DNA from: Oidiodendron maius Zn
Lineage: Eukaryota; Ascomycota; Leotiomycetes; Myxotrichaceae
Reading direction: 5' to 3'
Length of the DNA stretch: 64,000 bases
NCBI GenBank assembly: GCA_000827325.1
Contig: KN832886.1
Coordinates: forward strand, 1 to 64,000
Below the pieces are notes generated by a model. That model was not told where the DNA came from. It was given only the letters and a program-made list of their open reading frames with translations, and searched no databases. This document shows, in pieces, positions 52,298 through 63,239 of this stretch. Both the position numbers and the translations under genes were made by a program. Each line of letters starts with the position of its first letter. Positions within the stretch are counted from its first letter, which is position 1.

Positions 52298-54997
52298 GTG
52301 CGATCTGGTAAAACCAGCCCCATCCTGAAACAGGGCCAGTTGGCTTCGACACCCCCCCCACTATTCTATAACTTTGATGCATCTGTACCGTCCAGGAGCT
52401 TCCAAACATGGTTATGGGTGGTGCAGGGTATATCAGCTCGACTTACTGCCAACGCCAGATGGGGAGACCTCATTAGGAATACCCTCTGCCAGGTTATGGA
52501 TGCAGTCTCCCCTTTTTGGTCTAGGTTCTCGAGAATTGGGCTCATTGCTGCCACCGTATCAGATATCTCTGATGCACTCACTGTCTATGGTGGCGAACTA
52601 TGGCGCCTGGGAGTGCTACTTGTCATGCGTGCCAATGCCGATTTAAGGTCTCAGCTGGGACCCGACTTCCAATACCGTCATGCCTCTTCAAAAAGAACTA
52701 TACCGCAAATACTTATCGTTGTAAGAAGCGGCTTGCCATCTCCACACGACCACGGCGATGACTCCCAAGGCAAATGCTAGCCAGGTGCTGCACTGGGCCT
52801 TGAGCAATCTAAGTCTGTCAGATTTGGTTGAGTCGCCAGTATGTGCTATTAGATCTCCTCCCTCGATTGTTTATGACTTTGTTAATTTCCTACTCTGGAG
52901 GCTAACGGACAGCGATGGCTGAAGGAGCTGTTGGAAAGCTTTCACGCATTCTTTAGAAATGGCACTCCTCTACAGCAGCAACAGCTCTGTCCTCATAAGC
53001 TGGTACAACAGATAAGAAACACGGCCGAAGATTTGGGCGCCGAAGACACCATCGAAGTGACCACCAGACGCTCGGTGGAAATTCGTGATAGCATTGAAGT
53101 GTTTTCAACTACCTTCTCACCTGATTATGAGCCCTCACCTTATATGCCGATGCAGATATCAGCCGAAAAAAGTCTCTCGGATCCTCCGGCTGATAGACGG
53201 CGAGCACCAAAACGAAGACGGACCTTGAATCACGGGTCAGTATATTCTACTGCTTCTTTGAACCCCCGATGTGGCTCAGCCGGACCTGATGCCACTTATT
53301 CCTCTCCCCAGCCATCAGAGTGCACCAATCACATGGCAAGTCGACCTTCCTCGGAGATTTCATCTCGTTCTAGCACCCCCGTTTTGACTCCTGATAACTC
53401 TCATTCGAGGACTTCCGTGGCTGAAATCGACCCGGATGGCTTGCTCTTAAGCTCTGGTCCAGAAGATCATTTGATCGCGGCCTCCAATAGGGATCTCGCC
53501 CCAGTGCCAGCATCTGTGACCTCAGCGACTTCAATCACCCCTTTATTAACAGCTACGAAATCACTTGCCGTGCGCAATACCACCCCGAAAGTGGAGCCAA
53601 GCATCCTGAACAAGGCCAAAGAGTTCTTCGAATTAAGGCTTCGCGCTCGGTCCCGCCGGGCTCTGTATCTCGTCCGGGCCGTCCAAGGGTTCATGGAGGT
53701 AGACGATGCTACCCTTTATATCCGAGAGCACATGTGGGCATTTAAGTCGGAAATATTTGACGGCTGGGAAGATATTAGCTCAATTGCTCGTTTCCGTCGT
53801 CTATACGAAGGCCATCAAAGGATCAAACTCCGCCGCGAGGAATATGCCTGTGCTGATCGTTTCTGTTATATTTTCCTCGAACACGACCTAGATCAATTGG
53901 CGAACTCTGGCGATCTCATATTATCACAAGGCCGAGGACGCAAGACGGCTGCCTTCCACAAGCAAGCTGAGAGCATCTCATCCACGGTCAACGCGGTTAG
54001 GGCAAATCGGAAGGCCGGGAGAGGATATCTCCACCTTCTCATAGACGGTGGGCCAGGATTTGTGCTTCTAATCGGAAGTCAGGTTTCAACCATGTAAGTC
54101 GCACTTATCAACTCTAAATTTTAGTGATTACTACGCCGTGGCTCATAAATCCGAAACTAATTCAAGTATCCAGATGGGAACGGAAGCTGAGCCGATCTGA
54201 TATTTTGCTCATCCTTGAATTTCTCAAAACTCATCTTCCTGAAATTTATGCGGTGGGAAAATCCCTAGATGTTATAGCTAGCCAAGCACTCGTTGATGGT
54301 TTCGTCGCTTATGGGTGGAACCGAAATGAGCTGCTCAACACCGAGAGTACCTTGATTGATACACTGAAGTCTCACCTCGCCGAAAAAGCCGGGGCGGTGC
54401 TCCAAACACAACCTCCGGGATTTCTGGGGTTTCAGCAACCCCAAGGACTCTGTGTCTCAGCATCAGTAGCATCAGAAGCATCAGAAGCTTCTGGGATTGA
54501 TTTGGATCTTAATTATTGTGACTTGGTTGAATCAGACGATGAAGAATGTTCCTCAGTATCAGCCCCGCCCGTCAATTACAGAAGTCTTAAGAATACTGCG
54601 GATGCTTCGTCACCTTCCATAACACAAGGAAGAGAAAGGCAGCGGATCGGCACTCCTGTCTACCCATCCACACTGGAAAGAACCCACAAACCTTTTAGTG
54701 CATCCGGCGAATCCGAGCCATCGACCTGTAATTCTGTCACGACCGGAGACAGTGAAAGCGATGAATCCATGCAGACCCCCACTGCGGTCATCGGCGAGCA
54801 TATGGCTATGGAAAACCTTCCTGCACACTCTACAGAAACCGTTTGTCTTGACCGTAAGTTTAAGACAGTAACTCGCCGAGCAATCGCTCCAGCCTACTAA
54901 CATCTCACCAGTCCCTACCGACTTCCACAACGTAGAAGAGGATGAGTTGTGGAACTGGTCAGAAGTAGATATGCAAGACATTCATATGTGTAAGTGA
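52298..54997 (+). CDS. Large nuclear-type protein of unknown function (5' end unresolved)
   Basis: A five-exon model reads through 52298-52720, 52785-52838, 52901-54077, 54125-54853 and 54912-54997, with all phases consistent (at least 822 codons). The first in-frame ATG is internal (about 52496), so the true start may be there or in an upstream exon. The N-terminal part is helical (GLIAATVSDISDALTVYGGE, LLESFHAFFRNGTPL). Then come a Ser/Pro-rich disordered region with a basic nuclear-localisation-like RRRAPKRRRT, and a conserved-looking helical domain (LNKAKEFFELRLRARSRRAL, FRRLYEGHQRIKLRREEY). Exon 4 has ILLILEFLKTHLPEIYAVGK, and the C terminus is acidic (EEDELWNWSEVDM). I do not recognise a family. 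It sits between transposon clusters, yet its long frame looks functional. The last two junctions are less certain than the first three. Confidence 0.6.
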
Positions 54998-56102
54998 AGG
55001 CAAATCAATTTATCGGCGGGGGCTAATGTTAGTTTATAAAAGTGGTTGATGTTCCTCTCGGTTTCTTAGGGCCTTACGAAGGTCCAATTTCCCAGTGGAA
55101 TAATTTAGGACCGCCCACGCTTTCTTACGACCAGGGAAAGACACCAGATCACGAAGGTTTCTGGGACTTAAGCTAGACGGCATGACAAGCTTGAAGTGGT
55201 TAAGATTAAATGATGAGTCAATCAACTGCTGTAGACTTTTGGGAAATATTCCGTGTTATATTGCTGGGCATTATAGCTAGATCTTTATTTGCTATATGCT
55301 TGAATTAAGTCCAGTAGAGATGTATCGATTGATAGAGGCTCAATGGATGCACTAGCAGAGAATTAGAAATCAACTGACGATTTTCAGCAGAGCAGTGTAT
55401 ATCGGAGTTCTGTCAAGTGTTCTAACTCCCTTAATTTTGGCCACCATTCTAAAGGGCTCTATTATTAGCAATATTGATTCCATTTCACTTTGATATGTGG
55501 GCCATGGTTGGCCTCATACAGCATCATACTAGACTTCCTACTCCAAAAAGTCCTCCTCTAGGACTTCCTTTTGTAGCTTTATAACAACAAGATGATTGAT
55601 ATTTTGAAGGAAATAAACTAAAAAGTATGAAGTTGTTGACGTGCCCGTATGCAGTCTAATATAAAAGTTACGAACCTGGTTGCTGTAATACCCTTAGGAC
55701 ATTGTATTCCGTTAAGAAACCTTTGTTGTAAATCCGAAGGTTAGCCATTGATGTATGTAGTTTTCAGACATTGTTGACCTTTTAATACGAATCGCACCTC
55801 TAAAACTTGCTGTCTTTGGTTCGTCAGCAACTTGGATGTGGTGTTTGTTGCCCCTTTTAAAAAAGTAGTGTTGGCTTTTAGGGGATAAATTCATCCTAGT
55901 CGGTCACACACTTGCTGACTGTGCAATGAAATACTTCCCCGGAGTCGTTCTGAGCCCAATTCCACATAAATGTCCATCAGTTACGTATATTCGCCCAACT
56001 CTTACGAAGGTCATTCACCACTATTCTGACATTTCCACCATATCCAAACAAAGTACTTTCTCGAGGCATAGTTTCGGTCTTTCATATGAAATCAGTACCG
56101 AA
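54998..56102. other. Intergenic region
   Basis: No supported gene. A further 3' exon of the previous gene around 55070 is possible but not convincing. The leader from 55926 to 56102 is in frame with the transporter remnant but has no homology I can see. Confidence 0.4.
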
Positions 56103-57206
56103 ATGGCGTTCGATAGCCCTAAAATGGGTGTTATGCCATCTCGGACGACCGACTTAATATCAAAAATTAAAGACCCTCTTCAGGTCCTACTCTCTCAACT
56201 TTTTTCTAGCCTTGTTAATGTGGGCGTTAAGGTTCTCGTTACTCAATTCCAGCCCCCTCTGAATCCAATTCAAATACTCAATACGCGAATGATAGTGACA
56301 CTCGCACTTAGTTGCGGGTATTGCTGGTACAAGAACGTTCCGGATTATCCATTTGGACCAGTCGTTGTATGGCCGTTGATGATACTGAGGGCCGTCAGTG
56401 GAAGCTGTGGCGCACTAGGCTTTTACTACTCCTCGAGTATCTACCTCTCGGCGAAAGTATAATACTCAATTTACTTGCGCCTTTGGGGAGCTGCTGCCTC
56501 ATGGCCCTTATAACACCGGGTACCTTCTCCCGCACCCATATGATGGCCTGTGCCGTGTCACTTTGCAGTGTAGTTTTGATTGCAAAACCATCACTTTTAG
56601 TTGGCCATCATGCAGCAGGTGATATAGACCCTCCAACCCCCCTGGAGAACATTTTGTGGGCAGCCAAGACCCCAGGGGGAATAGGGAGTCGCTGACTGGT
56701 GTAATGTTTGCAATTCTGGGAGCATTTGGCGGCGCTGTGGGTAATGATTCTTATCTTATAGTTGATCCTGTTATCTTATATGGTTAGGAGAGAGAGCTAC
56801 TAATGATTGTGGCTATTTGAAGTGTGCTTACTCTTGCATTCGACTTATCGGAAGTCGTGCTCATCCACTTATCAGTGTGAACTATTTTGCCTTCATTGTC
56901 ATTATATTTACAAGCATCGCGATGCTTATCCCTACTGTACGACCCAACTTTCATTTCAGCCTAGTGCAGGCAATTCTGCTATTATTCATAAGCATCATAA
57001 GTTTCTCTACTGTAAGCCATTTTCAGGCCTTAGCAACACAGGTAGGAGCTAATCAGCTTATGATCTAGGAATTTTTTATGACGGCAGGCCTTGCAACTGA
57101 GAAGTCATCATCTGCCACTCAGATGATCTTCTCCCAAATCTTTTTTGCTGCTATGATGGACTGGCTTATCTGGGGGGTGGTGCCAAGCATACCATCAGTA
57201 GCTGGT
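56103..57206 (+). pseudogene. Broken paralog of the EamA/DMT transporter
   Basis: Parallel to the intact gene at 47386. From MAFDSPKMG the sequence reads LSQLFSSLVNVGVKVLV, ILNTRMIVTLALSCGYCW and LRAVSGSCGALGFYY, then shifts frame near 56430 to LEYLPLGESIILNLLAPLG. It shifts again in a G run near 56675 (into GVMFAILGAFGGAV), then continues RLIGSRAHPLISVNYFAFIV and FFMTAGLATEKSSS and fades after WGVVPSIPSVAG, where the terminal helix is missing. A TA-flanked element starts 95 bp later. At least two frameshifts and a truncated end make it non-functional. Confidence 0.82.
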
Positions 57207-57300
57207 CTACAATATGTACTCATACAGTCTCCTCTACTACGTATATATCATCCTACATTTCATATATCTCTTGACCGTATATGGAGGACCTCTCGACGTA

Positions 57301-58177
57301 CAGTAAAATCTGGATATATCGGATTAAAAAACCAGCCTGTTCTATTCCGATATATAGAGAGTCCGATATGTAGAGTGGTCACGTATAATATTAATAAGCA
57401 ACTACCCCTATCTAGCTGAGGCTACTATATAGAGTTTCAACTCCCAGTCAAACTGCTTAAACCACTACAGTATAGCATCCTTCTAGCTTCTATTGACTAG
57501 GGCTTCAAGCACATATGTCACGATGTCTCAGAAGCAGTGGCAATATACGCAATGGCATACGACTGTATAGTCGTAATGGCTTACGCATGTTGCCACATAA
57601 GCAGGCTTATAATAAGCAGTACACTCTGTAGTCTAAACCCCTTAGTTGTCTCTGCATCACTCAATAGCTAATATAACTGAGTTTCACCTTGATTCCTGAC
57701 TACGACCTGTGCACCTATATTGCCTCTGTTCAAGAGCTTCTAATACCATTAGACTGATTGTACCACCACTATCGTAATGTACGTCTCTATTGATTAGTTG
57801 CAGTATACCGATGGCGTTGATGGCTAGCTCTCTTGAGAGGTTATTGATTTATGATATAGTTGATCTAGAGTCTAGAGTATAGAGGTACGTTTCAAAAGTC
57901 TTTACTGGAGCCTACCTACCGCCTTTAATTCTGCCAAGTAGAATCTTTTGCCATGCCTATAGCATTGTGCTCTAGGGGAGTAGTTATAGCGTCGTTAGTG
58001 ATTAGATTAGCGAGCAATCGCTAAAAACAAACACTATTCGCTTCTAAGGCGGTAGGTGGGCCTAGATAAAGACTTTTGAAACGCACCTCTATAGTGTCTG
58101 GATATATGGGTAGCCGGAAACCTCCGGTATATCCAGTGATCCGATATATAGCTAGCCGATATATCCAGGTTTTACTG
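57301..58177. mobile_element. TA-flanked inverted-repeat element (pogo/Tc1-mariner-type), non-autonomous
   Basis: The left end CAGTAAAATCTGGATATATC (from 57301) matches the right end CCGATATATCCAGGTTTTACTG in reverse complement with one mismatch over 22 bp. TA flanks both sides (57299-57300, 58178-58179). Internal subterminal copies of the ccgatatata motif occur near both ends. No transposase ORF is present in 877 bp. Another element is inserted in it at 57882-58089. Confidence 0.82.
57882..58089. mobile_element. Nested MITE with about 43-bp terminal inverted repeats
   Basis: The left arm GAGGTACGTTTCAAAAGTCT... (continuing to ...CCTACCGCCTT) pairs with the right arm ...GACTTTTGAAACGCACCTC with a few mismatches. 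TA flanks both sides (57880-57881, 58090-58091). No ORF. Confidence 0.82.
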
Positions 58178-58179
58178 TA

Positions 58180-58294
58180 CTATCCCCCCCTAAATAAATG
58201 TAACAGTGGGTCTATAGAGCACAGAAATTCTACTATACAAAACTCCCCGGCCAAGAGGGCCCACTATTACATTTATTTAGGGGGGGGGGGATAG
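58180..58294. mobile_element. 115-bp MITE with C-tract inverted repeats
   Basis: Ends CTATCCCCCCCTAAATAAAT / ATTTATTTAGGG...GATAG form inverted repeats of about 30 bp, with 7 C on the left and 11 G on the right, extending into TGTAACAGTGGG / CCCACTATTACA. TA lies on both sides; its left TA (58178-58179) is the same TA that closes the neighbouring element. Confidence 0.8.
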
Positions 58295-58296
58295 TA

Positions 58297-59253
58297 TATG
58301 AAAGCACTCGTATTATACCAGTGTTACAATATAAGCGCCTCAGGTCTAACATTAGGAAACCAGCGTAGGGTGGGGCGTCTCACTAGCAGGGCTGGAGAGT
58401 GGCAAATGTCGCATATTAACTGCATAGAGGTCAAAGTGCAAGGGGATATAGTTTGAGCCTAATACTAATGGGACGCTTGAATTCCTGCTCATGCGCTATG
58501 CGCTAGTGTCGTTCGCTCCTCACCATCAAACTATAACCGACCTCAACATGGTCGTGGTAAAGGAGGACATATTTACTAGTGTATCGACGAGTCGTAAAAG
58601 TTGTCATGGTGTCCGCAGAATGAAAGTTCAAGACCGAATTATGGTAGTAAGTGAAGGAAGTGATAGTAAGGTAGGGGTGATGCGTATTTAGTCTGCGCCG
58701 AACAAGCTATTCGAAAATGGATAGGTGGCGGACATTTCAGCCGGCCTGAGAAGGTTAATAAAAGGTGATTAAATGAAGGTAAGAATTACCGACGGGTGAT
58801 AACAAAGTTATGCTTATTCCAGCCGGGCCGGACTTATTCCGCCAAGCAAAGCTTAACAACATCTGCGGGCTTGAGAAAGGCCGAAGGCCGAAAGTTTAAA
58901 TTGTCGGCGTATCTACACGGGAATTCCTCCCTGTCTAGTGTCAATGCGTGATGCGAGGCGCTTGAGCGAGCTGACCCCTTAGCGGGTCACATTCTCTAAT
59001 GCTGATCACGCTGATCACGCTCTTTGAGAGGGCATTACCCTTCAAAAGAATACTTGGTGAGAGACGTCATGTGACGATGGACCTTCAACCAGAATCGCAC
59101 GAGATTGACCGCTACCTGCTACATTCGGCATCTTGATTTCTTGCAGATCTCTGTCTATACAACCTTGTGTCTCTACTCAATCGCACCTCCATTTAACGCA
59201 AAGCTTTCCTGGAATGGACGATGATAAAGGAGATTTACCCCTAATCGCTCACC
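58297..59253. other. Intergenic region
   Basis: No supported gene; a 66-codon ORF at 58491 has no domain. The last 100 bases look like a promoter/leader of the HxxHC remnant. Confidence 0.4.
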
Positions 59254-59905
59254 ATGACTCGCTTTGACCCTGAATTGCATTGTCCATCATCTCAAATGAA
59301 GGGTTTCTGGTCTTCGAAGGCTTCAAAATGCTGGCCTCTTGCCCTCGCTGTTGTGCTGATGTCGATACTTCTCTTGGTGCTGTTTTATGCGGATCTTCGG
59401 CAATCAGCCACCCAATTCTCCAGGACTCATAACGGGAATGAGTGTGGTCACAGTGCGGAAGAGGCGCACAAAAATGGTTGCGTCTATTCCTTCGTCCCTG
59501 GAGCTGGGTACCCATACGTTGCCACGATGCTGAACTAGAAGTGGAATTTTTGGGACGAAAAGAATGGCGCTGGTGGCAGACAACGAGACCCAGCAAGAAC
59601 TTTCTCTTGATGCCATTCGAAGCCAGAGAGGAGAGAATCCTATCTATGTCACGAACGAGTATCATGATTTTCACTGTGTTTACACGTGGAAAGCGCTGCA
59701 TCGTGCAGTGATACGGCATTCTCTTATTGATACACATATTGGAAACTTCACGCATACGAAGCACTGCTCGAGATCATTGGAAGCTGCCTGGAGAAGGAAG
59801 TCAAAAATGTCTACTTTCTATCCCATTTATGCAACATGTATGGACCCCAATGCCCTCGATATTGAGGCAATACATGGACTCGAAGAATCGGGAACGGGCA
59901 CCTGA
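59254..59905 (+). pseudogene. Broken HxxHC protein of the short CG/GCVYD subtype
   Basis: The first frame reads a single membrane helix (about 29-49) and NECGHSAEEAHKNGCVY, then hits a stop at 59536. Coherent sequence continues in a second frame (WVPIRCHDAELEVEFLGRKE) and a third (ETQQELSLDAIRSQRGENPI, then NEYHDFHCVYTWKALHRAVI and NFTHTKHC). The two HxxHC motifs (HDFHC, HTKHC) survive but the frame is shifted twice. It is a paralog of the intact genes at 39376 and 44606 and lies beside the broken EamA paralog. Confidence 0.82.
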
Positions 59906-60679
59906 ATCTGGCTAGGTGCGTTTTACTATAACCGCACGTCATTTGCCGCCTGATGATATTTGGTGGGATTTCGGCGGTGGATTCCACCAGGATCCTTAAT
60001 TGCATATACCTTATTTGCCATTTGTATTTGTAAGGCCGTGATAGAATTTTCTAGGTTTTCGTGGCCTATATACAAGAATAACGATGTAAGAAAAGAACTC
60101 GTTATCTGATCATATAGAAAGTCTTTTTTTGCCATGTATCATTAGGTGGAGATAAGCACCCATTTACCAGCCTACTTACTGTAAGGGGCTGCAATGGATT
60201 TCTGTAGTCAAAAATGAACCTCTATATTAATAAGGAGGAGAAATCTAAAGAGAGAAGAACTTTCTATTACTCTAGTATAAATACAAATATTACTTAGTTG
60301 CCTAGGCAACGTATCGTACTATAATTCAGAAGGGAAGAAGAAATTGCAGGTGCCCTAGGCACCAAGACAACTCACGGGTCCAACTCGTAACAACTGCCTA
60401 TTATATAACAAACTGCCTGTAAGCAATTTAGTAGACAACTTGACAGACCTGAGTCTAAGCGAGATGCTAGCAGTGTAGTCGACTGCTATAACCTGCACCA
60501 GGCTGCAGCTATAAATAAAGGCGGGCTGCAGATAAAGGATAACCTGGCAGCTATTTGTATATTTAAGCCCTCTTCTAGGCTCTTGTCTTCTTCTTCTTTT
60601 CTCTTTAGCTTAGTATTCGCGTTGCAATATAACACTTCTTACCTGCAACTCTATCGTTGAGCCTACCTGCAGTGAGGTT
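59906..60679 (+). repeat. Unassigned region, possible solo LTR
   Basis: From about 60179 (TGTAAGGGGC) to 60679 (GTTGTCACA), the sequence has LTR-like traits: TG...CA ends, a TATA-like ataaataaagg near 60513 and a pyrimidine-rich leader. It abuts the truncated gag copy. No matching second LTR or duplication was found, so this is weak. Confidence 0.3.
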
Positions 60680-60915
60680 GTCACACTCTACCTCACTTCA
60701 ATATACTCATGCCTCCTCTTAAGACAAAGGTTCTCCCTATCTATAGTAATATACTTATCCAATTTAGCTTTAGTTATTCCTTGGACACTTATAGCTAGCT
60801 CGCCTGCATTATCTTCCTTAGGAGTATACAGCAAACCTGCAGTAGTGTCGCTAATAGTTCCCGAGTCCTGTACTGGTGCTTGAGCTGGAAGTAAAGGCCT
60901 GCTGTATAGTGCCAT
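60680..60915 (-). pseudogene. Truncated Gag N terminus, second copy
   Basis: Homologous to the Gag at 1-421: the shared order is (P/L)xxP(I/V)Q(E/D), then KxxLDKYI(S/T)IDRENLxLKR(K/R)xEY(V/I)E. The frame ends at a TAG where the first copy has CAG, and homology stops a few bases later at about 60680. A RIP-like C-to-T change plus truncation. Confidence 0.78.
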
Positions 60916-60961
60916 CATAGCTGCTCTAACGGTCTGTATACCTCAGAAGGAGCGATCAGAA

Positions 60962-61234
60962 TGTCAGGTGCCTATTGTATAGAGTGGAAGAGTCGACCAA
61001 GCAATGGTTGTTCGGCAGGAAAGTAAGGGTAGCTGGGACCTCGCTGGAGGTTCACTAGTAGTTCACAAGAGCAGAGCTGGATTCAACGACTGATGATTAG
61101 ACTGATCGCTACCCTCCCTAAAATAAAGGCTCCGTTAAGCATATATATACATGATTAATTAGCCGTCCCAAGCATGAGTCGTGCCACGTAGCCAGGTGCT
61201 ACCCTCCAGCGTGCCTCTGGATTTGCACCTGACA
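60962..61234 (-). repeat. LTR, second copy of the left-edge retrotransposon
   Basis: TGTCAGGTGCC ... GCACCTGACA, 273 bp, homologous to 470-746 along its length and in the same position relative to gag. Confidence 0.78.
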
Positions 61235-61553
61235 CTTTTATATATACCTAAATTGTAGTAAAGGCAGCCTCTAGATTAGGGTAAATAGCTTTAGGTAGTA
61301 GTAAAAGAGCTATTATACTAGTAAGAGTAATAGAGTGTAGTTGAATATTATATTAGCTGTTAGATATAGTGAAAAAAATAAGGTTGATGGTGTTGAGCAT
61401 TCGAGGTATATGCAATCGTGCAGAAAAAAGTACTGTGGCTCAGGTATTTTAGGTGTGCTGAGTCATTTGTTCTAAAGCGGAAAGGTGGCGGCGATATAGC
61501 TAAGTATGGCGGCGATTTAGTTGGGCCCTTAATTTATATCCGAATGCAATACT
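61235..61553. other. AT-rich spacer
   Basis: No gene seen between the LTR and the WD40 fragment. Confidence 0.4.
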
Positions 61554-61814
61554 TCATGGTACTTTCAACAGACCTTCCCACAAATCAGCCGCTCCCGTCA
61601 CCGCGTCCCAAAGCCATACTGTGTTATCGTACGACCCGGACACGACCTGCCTACTGTCTGGTGAGAAAGTTACTGACAAGACCGAGCTTGAATGGCCCGA
61701 GGCAGATACCAGCGGTATGTAGATGTGCCTACTTGGAAGCACAGCCACAGTCTCAGCCTCAGCCACTTCGGCACCCTGACTGTTCAGGCAACAAGAGAAC
61801 CTGCATCTCGTCAA
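61554..61814 (-). pseudogene. WD40-repeat fragment (HET-E/NWD-type)
   Basis: One near-perfect WD40 unit, [20 protein letters not shown] followed by [16 protein letters not shown], typical of the highly similar repeats of HET-D/HET-E-like NLRs. Nothing else of such a gene is present; the flanks are unrelated. Confidence 0.7.
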
Positions 61815-62240
61815 ACGAATTGAACGACGGATTCGTTACAAACGGGTAGCAGGCTTAACGGATTTTCTCGATCTGAAACGCGTCTCTTGGATGGTACTAT
61901 TTATCGACCATATAAGTTTGATTGCCAGGCTTGGCTTTTACTCACCAAAAAGTGCCCAATAAAAGTTGCTGCTAACAGTTGGAAGATGCGCAGTCTCATT
62001 ACTTCATTAGGCAGCTCGCCTGAGGCTGAGCGTCAATCTCAGCGCTTAGACCCTGTGACGCTACTTAATTAAATGTTGGTGTTTTCTCCTGACATCGTCT
62101 TGTCCGTCTTGCTGCTTCCATTCCCTTCATTTCAGACCATAATCAGTAATCGCGTGTGCTCTAAGTCCATAGTGACTCTGCCCTACCGCGACACCAACTC
62201 CTTACGTTACTTTGGCTTATTGGCTGGCCATGCACAGCAA
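61815..62240. other. Intergenic region
   Basis: No supported gene; upstream region of the membrane glycoprotein gene. Confidence 0.4.
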
Positions 62241-63239
62241 ATGGCATCAACAACTACGTCTCCGACTACTTCGTGGATGCCAGTTACCACAGCATGGTCA
62301 GCTCCAGCAGCTTGCTCGTCGATTATCTGGGGAGCGCATGCGCCTTATTTAGCGCTCAACGACCCTGGATATGGCTTAACTGTTGACCCGGGTTTGACAT
62401 GCTTGCCACCGCCTGCAACGACGTGGTGGGAGCAGAACAACACTGCTACTGCGTTTAGCATTGGCCCAACAATTGTCTGTCCCCAGGCGTATACCACCGC
62501 GGCAACGAGTATAAAAGACTCGAGCACATTCGTGGCGTGTTGCCCATCGTGAGTGTAGCGAATAATCGTGTTTTATAGATCACTGACTAGCGACAATGGT
62601 TACAGACTCTATGCGCTTAACACTGTCTTCGATCACGGTGCAGCTGCTCAATGTCAGTCATTTATGACCGAGGGCCAAGTCGTCACTATTGTTGTATACT
62701 CAACTTTCACAAACAACAATGAATTAAATTCAGCATGGGTTACAGCAGTTTCAACAGTGGCCAGCATAGCAGTCGTTGACGGCATTCAAATGAATGGTTG
62801 GAACTTTGTTCCTCAGACTACTGCACCTTCTAGCTCGTCATCCGGTTCGTCATCAATGACCTCGACCGGCTCAAGCTCGTCGAGCACCTCTATAACACCA
62901 ACATCTGATATAGCCGGGACCAATACATCGAATCCTTCTTTACAATCTAAGCAAGCATCTGGACTATCCGTGGGCGCGAAAGTAGGCATTAGTGTCGCCT
63001 GTGTACTAGTTGGTTTAGCTATTATTGTGGCTGCTTTGTTATATTTCATCTCGAAGAACCGCGGCTCAAATAGGAACTTGCTTAGCGAAACTAAAAGCTC
63101 GGCTTCAGTCGATGCAGCGCAGGGTTTATATACACCGCCGCCTCCGGCTCAGGAGATGCATGCCCCAGCCTGGCGAGCTGAAATGATGGCGTACGGAGGC
63201 CATCAAGAGAGGGCAGAACTTGCAGATAGATTATTGTAG
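62241..63239 (+). CDS. Single-pass Ser/Thr-rich membrane protein of unknown function
   Basis: A 318-residue, two-exon model (62241-62548 and 62591-63239; donor GTGAGT, acceptor CTAG, lengths sum to whole codons). An N-terminal extracellular-type region with conserved-looking Cys and Trp (CSSIIWGAHAPYL, CLPPPATTWWEQN, FVACCPSDNGYRLYALN) is followed by a Ser/Thr-rich stalk, a membrane helix (KVGISVACVLVGLAIIVAAL, about 255-280) and a cytoplasmic tail with PPPPAQEMHAP. The layout is common in fungal surface sensors and glycoproteins. No clear signal peptide is present with ATG 62241; an upstream in-frame start region would add a hydrophobic stretch (IVLSVLLLPFPSF), so the start is uncertain. Confidence 0.68.

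Noticed and set aside
56312-56695. Second transporter fragment as an independent gene
   Set aside because: It is the frameshifted continuation of the EamA remnant at 56103, with matching order of EamA landmarks.
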